Below, piece by piece: positions 44,922 to 55,132 of a stretch of DNA of 64,000 nt. Positions within the stretch are counted from its first letter, which is position 1, and each line of letters opens with the position of its first letter. The notes under the pieces were generated by a model that searched no databases, was not told the DNA's origin, and worked only from the letters and a program-made list of their open reading frames with translations. Both the position numbers and the translations under genes were made by a program. This DNA comes from Coleophoma eucalyptorum (Eukaryota > Ascomycota > Leotiomycetes > Helotiales > Dermateaceae). The stretch lies in assembly GCA_026120035.1 (NCBI GenBank), contig JALRME010000009.1:1-64000 (forward strand). Reading direction: 5' to 3'.

Positions 44922-45854
44922 ATATGAACAAGTATCATTGATCCGAGCAAATGTCGCTATATACAATTCATTTGCCGCCCTTTATACAGCACTTGGCTAA
45001 TGTCATATAGAATTGCACGCGTTTTTTACCGCTATTTCACACCTATTCAAGAGCTTAAATTGTTGATGCTGACGCAACAACAAAATGGCTAAAGACCGAA
45101 CTCGCTTAGAGCAAAAATTGTGGATCTTAAGAATCCAATAAATATGTACCGAAGTTAGAAGTTTCGTGCATTCATGAAACTTCTCTCTGGGCCATTGTTT
45201 GGTCGAATTTGGGTTATCCAATAATCACTATACCAACAAACCTGTGCATCGTATGTAGGACAAGTACGTGTCCATAGTGTTGCCTCTACTTTGATCAAGC
45301 CTAGCAGGGATGGCAACATTCCTGCCAAAACTTCCTGCCAAGAACTTTATCTAGTGAAACTCTCCTTCAAGTCCTCAAAGTATACTTCCGTTTGAGGGCT
45401 CCTTTGCAAGGTAAAGGTATGTCAGATGCGTTCTTTCTTCACTGCTAGTCTTCTTTACAAAGAATGTATCAGGATAAGGATGAAGTTTGGAGATAAGGGC
45501 CGATGGGCATTTTTGTTAGAAATTTGCTAGCAAACACGGAAAGTGAGACGAGGGGTTTAATATTTAGACATGTATAACGTTTAAAGAGGGATTGGGAGGA
45601 TTGTTTCTCATAGACCCATCTACTCGGAACATTGCTTTACTGGCAAATATAGGGGTATAATTCAGGGATTCACTTATTAGCGTCGGTCTTTAGACTTTCT
45701 ACTTAGGAATGTGCACGTACCCTGTTCGCATCTTTACCAATCACTAAACTCTTAGAGACTAGGGATGTTATCTTGTTTACAATTGTAATCACATCTGCAT
45801 TTAAGATCCCTATACAATCCTACTGGGCTTCATATATTATCTTGAACGACTTTT
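44922..45854. other. Intergenic, promoter region of the collagen-like gene
   Basis: No gene supported. The TGCCAA.. repeated words near 45310-45345 (ATTCCTGCCAAAACTTCCTGCCAAG) are the only local pattern noted. Confidence 0.35.
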
Positions 45855-48800
45855 ATGATGCGCTCTAATACACTTGCTTTCGCTGTTTTGCAAAGCTTCA
45901 TTCTTCATTTCGCACCCGTTCAAGCTGACAACTACAACGAGGGAATCTGCTCAGAATATAACAGTTCTTCCTACTTGCAGAGTGTCGTTTTTGAATATCC
46001 CGTACTCATTAATACATTCATAGAGGCAAATACTGTCATTAAAATCAATGGCGGCGAACAAATAACCATCAATAATGCCCCTACAAATATTAGCATTCTC
46101 ACGACTGCTACATCAAGAACAGTCCAGACCATCACTGAGACCGTTCCAGACATTTCAATTGTTTCGTAAGCTTAACGGGACTACTTTACATTAGTTGCTG
46201 AATTTACTGACGTCCAGGCCCGTCACTGCCACGGTTCGATCCGCAGCAAGCGCAACGACTTCACCTGCTAGTATACCTCAGTTCTTGATCGGAATCAAAT
46301 CGAACAATCGACTTTCTAGGCGCCAATCATTGTTTTTCCTATCCTCAAGCGGAACGAGCAGTACCTGTGGCGATGGAGCCTTATATAACCTCGAGGGAGA
46401 TCAGCTTTTCGTAAACGGGAAAATAGTATCCATTACCCAAGCTATAGTAGACAATCCTGGTCTGGCTACTTTCGGTCCGTAAGTATCATTAGGTAACTTA
46501 AGTCAACAAAGTCTTATTTCTATGACAGCCTTATTCCTAATGGAGAGATTACTACATCCTTTGGAATTGTGGACAATACATTAGTATGGACGTTCGGAAC
46601 TTTCAAGACTCCAATGAACCAGGCTATTTTCTGTGTAGATTCGAGTAATGTTCTTAACGCTGTTTTCAATACTCTGGCAAAACCTGCAAACTGCCAGGTC
46701 GTAAGTCTTAGTGCGATTCCAGGTGCGTCGAGAATTGGTTCTTTAACTATATATGTCTAACATTTCAAGAATCGAGTTGCGACTCAACCAGCGGCCAGAT
46801 TATAGGTCCATCTGGTGCTTCAGGACCAACAGGTCCTTCTGGTCCTATAGGAGAATCTGGTGCTATAGGTGCAACAGGACCTGTAGGTGAAATAGGTCCT
46901 TCTGGCCCTTCTGGCCCTTCTGGCCCTACAGGCGTATCCGGTGCTATAGGTGGAACAGGTCCTTCAGGAGCAACAGGTCCTTCTGGCCCTTCTGGCCCTT
47001 CTGGCCCTTCTGGCCCTTCTGGTCCTACAGGCGTATCCGGTGCTATAGGTGCAACAGGTCCTTCAGGAGCAACAGGTCCCTCTGGTCCTACTGGTCCTAC
47101 GGGTCCTACAGGCGTATCCGGTGCTATAGGTGCAACAGGTCCTTCTGGTCCTTCTGGTCCTTCTGGCCCTTCTGGTCCTTCTGGTCCTTCTGGCCCTTCT
47201 GGTCCTTCTGGTCCTTCTGGCCCTTCTGGTCCTTCTGGTCCTACAGGCGTATCCGGTGCTATAGGTGCAACAGGTCCTACAGGTGAAACAGGTCCTTCGG
47301 GAGCAACAGGTCCTTCTGGCCCTTCTGGCCCTCCAGGCGTATCCGGTGCTATAGGTGCAACAGGCCCTACAGGTGAAACAGGTCCTTCTGGTCCCTCTGG
47401 CCCTTCTGGTCCTACAGGCGTATCCGGTGCTACAGGTGCAACAGGTCCTACAGGTGAAACAGGTCCTTCGGGAGCCACAGGTCCTTCTGGTCCTTCTGGT
47501 CCTTCTGGTCCTTCTGGTCCTTCTGGTCCTACAGGCGTATCCGGTGCTATAGGTGCAACAGGTCCTTCTGGTCCTTCTGGTCCTTCTGGTCCTTCTGGTC
47601 CTTCTGGCCCTACAGGTGTATCTGGTGCTATAGGTGCAACAGGTCCTTCTGGTCCTTCTGGTCCTTCTGGCCTTGCAGGCCCTACAGGCGTATCCGGTGC
47701 TATAGGTGCAACAGGCCCTACAGGTGCAACAGGCCCTACAGGTGCAACAGGCCCTACAGGTGCAACAGGCCCTACAGGTGAAACAGGTCCTTCTGGTCCC
47801 TCTGGCCCTTCTGGGCCCACAGGCGTATCAGGAGCAACAGGTCCTACAGGTTTATCTGGTGCTATAGGTGCAACAGGTTCTTCTGGCCCTTCTGGTCCTT
47901 CGGGAGCAACAGGCGTATCCGGTCCTACAGGCGTATCCGGTGCTATAGGTGCAACAGGTCCTTCAGGAGCAACAGGTCCCTCTGGTCCTACTGGTCCTAC
48001 GGGTCCTACAGGCGTATCCGGTGCTATAGGTGCAACAGGTCCTTCTGGTCCTTCTGGTCCTTCTGGCCCTTCTGGTCCTACAGGCGTATCCGGTGCTACA
48101 GGTGCAACAGGTCCTTCTGGTCCTACAGGTGAAACAGGTCCTTCAGGAGCAACAGGTCCTACAGGTTTATCTGGTGCTATAGGTGCAACAGGTTCTTCTG
48201 GCCCTTCTGGTCCTTCGGGAGCAACAGGCGTATCCGGTGCTATAGGTGCAACAGGTCCTTCTGGTCCTACAGGTGAAACAGGTCCTTCGGGAGCAACAGG
48301 TCCTACAGGTTTATCTGGCGCTATAGGTGCAACAGGTCCTACAGGTGAAACAGGTCCTTCGGGAGCAACAGGTCCTTCTGGCCCTTCTGGCCCTCCAGGC
48401 GTATCCGGTGCTATAGGTGCAACAGGCCCTACAGGTGAAACAGGTCCTTCTGGTCCCTCTGGCCCTTCTGGGCCCACAGGCGTATCAGGAGCAACAGGTC
48501 CTACAGGTTTATCTGGTGCTATAGGTGCAACAGGTTCTTCTGGCCCTTCTGGTCCTTCGGGAGCAACAGGCGTATCCGGTGCTATAGGTGCAACAGGTCC
48601 TACAGGTGAAACAGGTCCTTCTGGCCCTTCTGGTCCTTCGGGAGCAACAGGCGTATCCGGTGCTATAGGTGCAACAGGTCCTACAGGTGAAATAGGTCCT
48701 TCTGGTCCCTCTGGCCCTTCTGGGCCCACAGGCGTATCAGGAGCAACAGGTCCTACAGGTTTATCTGGTGCTATAGGTGCAACAGGTCCTTCTGGCCCTT

Positions 48801-49408
48801 CTGGTCCTACAGGTGTATCCGGTGCTATCGGTCCAACAGGGTAATATGAATCCAGAGGAGAGATATATCTATCTTACTAACTTCATTGTAGTCTTGCAGG
48901 CCCGTCTGGACCTTCAGGGTAAGAAAAGTCTTAGAAATAGATCTATCTTATCTGTCATAATGAAGAAGTCTTCCGACAGAGGATTCCGAGTTCTAAGTTT
49001 ATGACGTCCTAAGTATTCCAATATACTTCAGGATGTATGTATGCTGACTCGATTCTTCACAGTCCATCGGGTCCAGCGGGAAACACGGGGCCGGCAGGGA
49101 TTTCAGCAATATCTCAAGGGTGGAATTTCCTCGGATGCATTTCGCAGAGCGCTGCCGGAGGCACCTCTCTGGGGAACTACGTCCTAGCTGATATACCAAG
49201 CTGCGCTACGATATGTTCAACAATTTCTTACTATTTCTCTGTAACTTTCTATTCATCGACTACAATATTCTGTCAGTGTCATACCGGCTTGAGTGGCTAT
49301 TCCACAGTTGTACCGTCCAATTGTAACAACCCGTGCCCAGGAAGCACCAATGGAGAGACCTGTGGTTCTCTTACTGGAACTTACAGCGATACATTTCAGA
49401 GGCAGTAG
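45855..49408 (+). CDS. Secreted DUF7908-like / collagen-like / WSC protein
   Basis: Six exons join in frame: 45855-46165, 46218-46478, 46529-46722, 46770-48840, 48892-48918, 49063-49408 (3,210 nt, 1,069 residues). Introns have GTAAGC, GTAAGT, GTGCGT, GTAATA and GTAAGA donors, CTAAC/CTGAC-type branches and AG acceptors; the two around exon 5 both split a Gly codon, keeping the triplet register. Order: signal peptide (1-24), Ser/Thr linker, a Cys-containing domain (~115-260; [13 protein letters not shown].., [25 protein letters not shown]) that I take for the fungal DUF7908 domain, about 700 residues of Gly-X-Y (~268-967), and a WSC domain (~972-1062: [37 protein letters not shown]). WSC binds glycans in wall sensors and secreted enzymes. 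Likely role: a fibrous, wall-associated or secreted surface protein. No transmembrane helix or GPI tail follows. Confidence 0.85.
46805..48838 (+). repeat. Collagen-like Gly-X-Y coding tract
   Basis: About 226 uninterrupted triplets in exon 4, continued by exons 5 and 6. Typical units are GPS, GPT, GAT, GET, GVS and GAI; Pro occupies X, and Y is mostly Ser or Thr, rarely Val or Ile. A super-unit GGCGTATCCGGTGCTATAGG ([10 protein letters not shown]) recurs more than a dozen times, separated by variable runs of GPSGPSGPS, so the tract is built by slippage and unequal exchange. The long minus-strand open frame over the same region is only the mirror of this repeat. Confidence 0.9.
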
Positions 49409-51240
49409 TGCCCCGTTTGTCTTTTATGCTTTTCTGTCTTTGTTTCTTTTCGCTTTTCTTCCCTCATCACTGTCTTTTGGATTATCTGTGTCCCTTTTTT
49501 GTACCATAACGAGTTTTGCAATACAAGATACGAGATCTGAACGTTACCTCAGACGTCAAGAGTACTCTGCTTAACCGAATTTGGCGCTATCAAGCAGGCA
49601 AATATCATTGTATTCCAGGGACTCATTGGAAATCCCGAGACTTCAAAGGATTGTGGATTTGTTGTATTTGTGTATTAGATTCTGGTTTTTGTAGTGATTA
49701 CTTGAAGCCCTATAGTGAGAAGTCGAGAAGTAGACTGGGATCCAAGAAGGAACATGATAGGAACGTCAAGAGTATTGTACAACTTTAGGGAAATTATTTT
49801 TGCAAAGCTGCAAATACCGACCAACTGCTGTTAAGCTGTTCCAACGTTTGGAGCTGTGAGCTTTTCTCGAGGAGCCATCCGGTTATTTTCAAGGTAGTCC
49901 TTCCAGCGATTGTGGCGAACATAAGTGGGAACAGCGTTATAGCCTAAGAGAGTCAGCGAGCGCAAGGAGCATAAGCACTATGTGACATGCAACTTGTTTG
50001 CACTTTGGAAATCATATAACATGCTGTTTTAAAGAGGCTAAGAGTTCAGAAATGAATTTGATACTGCAAGTACAAAAATGGAAAAGTAAGAGGATCAACA
50101 GTATATTGATAACGATCTTGATAAACGATTCCCATCGAGTTTGCTTTAGCACCGTCGGTTCTTCGGACTACCCACGAAACTGGGCCGAGCTATATTTAGG
50201 GCTTTGCTTGAGTCTTCCACCTTCAGCTTCAGCACTCAAATTGCTTTCTGCACTCAAGAATGGAGTAGCTTGGCCAGTTCCTAAAAGCTCGGTTGCCTCA
50301 GCCTCTGGTTCTCTTCTTTCGTAGCTTATATAGCTCTTATTTATGCCTCGGCCTGTAGGCTAGGAAGTTCGTATTGTAGCTGAAAGTTTATATCCTCGCA
50401 TTCTCAATTGTTTCTTCTTCGGCCAGCAATTTAGGCCAGAATAGATTTGCCCTTCCATCCTTCGCCCAAGTGCTTTAGCTCCTGCCTCCAAGGCCATTGA
50501 AAAACACTATGTCTACTGGAGGAACGCTTTCTTCTGGTTGCCCTCACGATGAATATGAACTAGGAATGTGGCCGCACTTGACTGTTAATTTCGACGTTAT
50601 TTTCATCTGGCGCTATTCCAGTATTAGCGTGTTACTTATAAGATTTTATCTATAACTTATCCCGTAACCATAGTCTCGAGGTTTCGATCCACAGTTTTTA
50701 AGGAACAAGTTGACTGTGTCGAGGTTTTTATATCTCCGAACAAGTTTTAATACGCGAAGGATATACTCCATAGTGACCATCGGCAATATGAGAACTTAAA
50801 GCATGACCATAGGCATAACCAAAGTGTCTGTCTTCCTCGCCAAGCCCATTAACTTGCGTTAAAGCCGCAGTTATTATCTCTTAGATACTTGGTCTGTGGA
50901 CGCGAGAAATTTTGGACTGGGGGACCTGGTATCCGCTACATAACGGCTGGGCTTATGAAAGCTCCAACGGTATACGTCTAAATTTTGGCAAGACGATTCT
51001 TGCAGCAAAAGGAGAGACACAAAGTACTCAAAGGGGCCTTGTTGTGGCCTGAGGCTCCAGCATAGTAGTGTTGTTCCCATGCTGGCGCACCCGTGCGCGG
51101 ATTATCGGAGCGGATAATACTTTATCCTCCATTATTAACGTGTAACGTTGTTAAGCTCAAAATTTTGCCACCGCCTTATACCACACTACTTTCACTCAGG
51201 AGATCATATTTAAGCATTCCTCGTCATCCACCTATCGAAA
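49409..51240. other. Intergenic, no gene seen
   Basis: 1.8 kb. Short open frames at 49516-49788 and 49998-50324 have no family features. The last ~100 bases before 51241 (ACCACACTACTTTCACTCAGGAG.. and CATCCACCTATCGAA) look like an ordinary leader of the next, degraded gene. Confidence 0.4.
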
Positions 51241-52510
51241 TGTCATCGAATCGACAACTTACGGAGGACGACTATATTGCCCATCGAACCAAGTAGGACT
51301 CGCATATACGCAAGGAATTTTAATTGATCCAGGGAGGGCTTGATGAATTAGGAACCAAGGTAGGAATAGTAGAGGGTCGACTAAGAGAGTTAGAGACCAA
51401 GCTCATAGAAGAAATAGGAGAGGTGAAGGCCAGGTTATCTTAGTCTAATGACAAGTTGTATAATACTTCAAGGTATTTGCCTTTCCATAACCTCGCCCCT
51501 ATTGGCGTTTACCGCCCTAGTGTCGGGTTTATAAAACCAGCCGACTTTCTACCAACGATTAAGAGTCTCTAGCACCTTCAATTCCCAAAGAACGGCGAGT
51601 AGATATCCATATGGTAGATACTAAGAATAAGACTAATGTTAGTAGGCTTTAGAAAGGCGTTTGATTAAGTTACTTCAATTTTATAACATCTACGGGTATC
51701 AACACTAGGGAAGCTCCGACCTTTACCTGGACAACTCAGAAAGCGATACCAATTCCGACAGTCCTTTAGAGAAAATAATATCACTAGAAGAAGCAGTTCG
51801 CAGATATCCTTCTAGGGCTATAGAAGAACTTTCAGTACGACTTAGTATCAAATTCCATAATGTCAAGACCTTTTACATACATGCCACTGGTATCCAAGTA
51901 ACTTAGATATCTTCAACAAAACGCTTACTAGGAAAGATAGAGTCAAACGAAAAGAGGCTAAAGCAATTTGAATTGAGCACGGCCTAGAATGTTCTTAACA
52001 TTGATGACGTTATCCTAGGACGATCCCGAGAAGAGAGGCAATCAACATCGAGCGTACCGGAGACAAGGGTGACTTAGGATCCGGCCGGGAGGGAAGAGGA
52101 GCAGAAGAATCTCTTGAACAAGATGGTAGCAGCACAAGTAGAAAGAACACATGGTTCAACCATAGATGAGTTATCATCTTAAGAACGTCGAGAGCATCAC
52201 ACTAGAGCCAGAAAGTCTTTGGATAAGGGACCGTTCCACGACTAAAGATAGGATGAATCTAGATTTCCTTATGGGAAGCCATCCGTATGAAAGTATTCGA
52301 CTCGAATGGCTTATCGTTGTCCTTATTAGTTTATCATATAGCTTCTCTTTTTAAGGCTAAGTCGATACCAGCTAGTAAGAAGAATTCTACTAGCTTTTGT
52401 TTGCGCGCTAATAGGTCTCTAGCGTCAATGTACGTAATACTAGAATACGATATTAGGACTTTACTAGGGAATATATTGCTTTCGATTAGTTATATAATAT
52501 ATATATAGTT
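51241..52510 (+). pseudogene. RIP-killed gene with coiled-coil N-terminus
   Basis: A good start (MSSNRQLTEDDYIAHRTK) is followed at once by TAG, then a clearly coding stretch: LDELGTKVGIVEGRLRELETKLIEEIGEVKARLS (heptad-like, coiled coil; 51328-51438), YLPFHNLAPIGVYRPSVGFI, then in another frame KLLQFYNIYGYQH, SDLYLDNSESDTNSDS, ISLEEAVRRYPSRAIEELSVRL (51780-51845) and KFHNVKTFYIHATGIQV. All stops are TAG/TAA. I have the impression of an uncharacterised fungal family with this short coiled-coil start but cannot name it. Confidence 0.45.
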
Positions 52511-53220
52511 TATTTTGTTTTGTCTTGTCCTATAAAAACAAAGTCAGATTTGCTTCTATGAATGAATTCTTGAAGAGGCTATCGAAATACAGAGATATGT
52601 TCAAGATAGTACGCAAGGAAAGGGTCCTTGATACTAAGTAAAAGCTTTCGACCTATTCACTCCCCTCAACTCTATTTTGTCTAGTCAAGTACTTTGACAT
52701 TAGGAGTCAAAGGAGAACCATTCTATAGGGCAAGTTGCTTTTTAATCTGTTCGATGATAAGACCTCTATGGCCTGATCATGTTAACCGCTACCCCTGAAA
52801 TCTATCGGCATTATGATTGAATAGCTTATTATGGCATTTCGATCACCAGTTGGATCTTTACTGAACGGTAGAATTGAAGTGTAAAAACTTATTAATTGAA
52901 ATGAGACTATCTATAATAGAATCTTACAACTAAGACCCCGCTTCTTTGACTTGATCAACTCACTCTCCTTAAATAGCTCGCTATGATCTTCCGCCTAGGT
53001 GTTATTTTCCTATAACCAAGGATCTTTAAGGAGCTCCTTGGTAGTCTTTCTATCTTCTGGTAACCATTGTAGTATTTTCTTTATAAAATGAAAAAAGAGG
53101 CGTTTATCCTCCCCTATAAGAGAAAGGATAGTATCCTCTAACCTTAATTAGTTGGAATTAGATCCTTGTATATAAAGTCATCTTTAGAATTAAAGAAAGG
53201 CCCTCTATAATACTCGTAAG
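52511..53220. other. RIP-like AT-rich region
   Basis: No gene seen; TA-rich and stop-dense on both strands. Confidence 0.35.
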
Positions 53221-53516
53221 TGTAAGAACCTGACATGCTCAGAATAGACAATTGGGAATCCATATATATGTCACGTGATCAAATACATGTCATGTGACCC
53301 AAGACAGTATGCGTAAGCGAGTATGAGCAGAGTCGGAGGGGTTTCGGACCCAGTAAGCATATAAGAGGGACATGTCATAGAAATTGGTTTCTTTCTCCTC
53401 TTCTTTTCTTATCTTTTTTGTGTCCTTCGTACGAGACCTATAGGATATAGTCAATATAAGGTTATTGTGCTCCCAAACACCTCTATCCTGCCATTGATCA
53501 AACCTGTGTCCTTACA
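53221..53516 (+). mobile_element. Complete LTR, 296 bp
   Basis: Begins TGTAAG and ends CTTACA, a 6-bp inverted pair. Inside are two short CATGTCA/TCACGTGATC-type words, a TATAAGAGG box (near 53360) and a CT-rich tract followed by TTTTTTGTGTCC. The same sequence forms 1-97 (direct) and 9347-9557 (inverted). Flanking 5-mers (GTAAG and ATAAT) do not match, so it may be one end of a longer, degraded element rather than a solo LTR. Confidence 0.85.
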
Positions 53517-54134
53517 ATAATAACGATATACTCTTCTCAAAGGTTATACTAATTATAATACTAGCGCTTAGATAGCTTTATATAGCGTCTTAGCTACTAT
53601 TTAATAGAGCTCTACTCCTCTTGAGTACGTCGTGATTTAATATCGTTAAGTTTAGCTTTAAGGTTAAGTATTTTGATAGAGGGGAAGATAGTAAAAAAAG
53701 ACGAGAATTTAGAGCTCAAGAAAGGGAAATCAAGGTATACGTAGAAAAAAGAGGAGAAAGAAGGCTTGGTTAAAACTCTGAATATATATAACTTTGGTAT
53801 AGGGAGAGGTAATTTTCTTATTTCGAGAACTCCGAATAATTAGATACTATAACAAGGTTAATACTTTAAACACGAACTCGGGAGTAATAGTCTTACTTGA
53901 CCTAAAAACCGGTTATACGAGATAGGGACTTTATAGAATACCCGATCCAGGGAGCGAACAAATATAGTTAAAGAGATACCAAGATAGAACTTTCACGATC
54001 GTAAAGAAAGAAGATTCTCTTTCCTCGCGATATTAAAGGATAGTGAACGGGGATATCGTAGCCAATTATCGGATCTAGAAGTTTATATGTTAGGGTACTT
54101 ATATTAGAAATGTCTAAAACCCAATAACCAGAAA
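53517..54134. other. RIP-degraded region after the LTR
   Basis: Possibly the internal part of the element that owns the LTR. Stops are too dense to read any protein. Confidence 0.4.
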
Positions 54135-54158
54135 CGGGAGACTAGCACCGGTCTCCCG
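54135..54158 (+). other. Perfect 8-bp-stem hairpin before tRNA-Asp
   Basis: CGGGAGAC (54135-54142) and GTCTCCCG (54151-54158) flank an 8-base loop, ending seven bases before the tRNA. The GGGAGA word also occurs in the tRNA's anticodon-stem/variable region (GCGGGAGATC). Confidence 0.6.
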
Positions 54159-54165
54159 GTCCTAG

Positions 54166-54251
54166 TCTTTGATGGTCTAACGGTCATGATTTCCGCTTGT
54201 CAACAACCTTGCAAGCCGCGGGAGATCGGGGTTCGACTCCCCGTCAGAGAG
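54166..54251 (+). tRNA. tRNA-Asp (GTC) with a short intron
   Basis: The acceptor stem TCTTTGA pairs with TCAGAGA (one G-T pair). A D-arm GGTCTAACGGTCATGA follows. The anticodon stem TCCGC pairs with GCGGG across the loop TTGTCA|C, where GTC is the anticodon; about 14 extra bases (ACAACCTTGCAAGC) lie right after the base 3' of the anticodon, the canonical place of nuclear tRNA introns. The T-arm GGGG TTCGACT CCCC is complete (B box). The 86-base gene ends with a G discriminator. Confidence 0.9.
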
Positions 54252-54298
54252 ACTCTGATATTCAGGACCCTGAGTTAATACTCAGATGCCTCCATAAC

Positions 54299-54308
54299 TT
54301 TTTTTTTT
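54299..54308 (+). terminator. Oligo-T terminator of tRNA-Asp
   Basis: Ten consecutive T, 48 bases after the tRNA end, a normal RNA polymerase III stop signal though further downstream than usual. Confidence 0.65.
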
Positions 54309-54311
54309 CTT

Positions 54312-55132
54312 GAAGCACATCTATCTAAATGATAAATGTTATTGGGTATTGTTTTGAAGCTTGGTCCATATATCTTAGCGAGCTTTGTAAACCAAACTTT
54401 TGGCGACTTCGTTTAGCGATAGGCTTGTGTTGGAATATCGTTACACCACATATGCGTGTGTGCCTGTGTGTGCTCGGATGCAACCACCATGAATGTATTG
54501 CACGGAGGTCGAATCGAGACTCAATATGAGTATTTATATGGCCTCTATCACATTCGCTTAGAAGAAGAACCATCTACATTTTACCTTACGATTTTGAACT
54601 GTCTATTATAGTTGAAATAGGAGGTATAGATCAACCAACAGCTTGCTTGGGCTTGCTAAAAACCATCTTAAACATATAACTCAGATAATTTACATAACAA
54701 GACAAGATTCACTTCAGTTTCCTCCCTCGGTACTTTATTCGTATATTTTGGGCTATTGAAAAGCGATCACATTTTATGGGTTTAACATAGTAGTAAGCTG
54801 GTACATTAAACTTTTAACTCTAAAATACTCTCATTGGCAAGTTGTGAATGAGAGAGGTCCACAGTAATACGAGGTTTAATTTAGCCTTATGGACAGGAAT
54901 TATATATAATTTAGAGCTTAAGGTTTCATGAGTGCTGACCTTAGTTGGAACAAGCTCACAGAACACAATATAGAAGACACAAACATGTAATCTTCTAACG
55001 CATCTAATACCTAATGTTGTAGGACTTGATATAAGTTATAATATACTAGTCAATTGTTATTTTCTTATAAAAGAATAATATAGAACAGAAAGCTATGTAT
55101 AGTCTAGTAATAGTTACTTATGACTATATATC
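54312..55132. other. Intergenic, no gene seen
   Basis: AT-rich. 3' flank of the HET gene on the minus strand. Confidence 0.45.

Noticed and set aside
46765..48729. 654-codon minus-strand frame rich in [11 protein letters not shown]
   Set aside because: It is the reverse complement of the Gly-X-Y repeat; GGNCCN words read as Gly-Pro on both strands. The plus strand has the signal peptide, introns and WSC domain.
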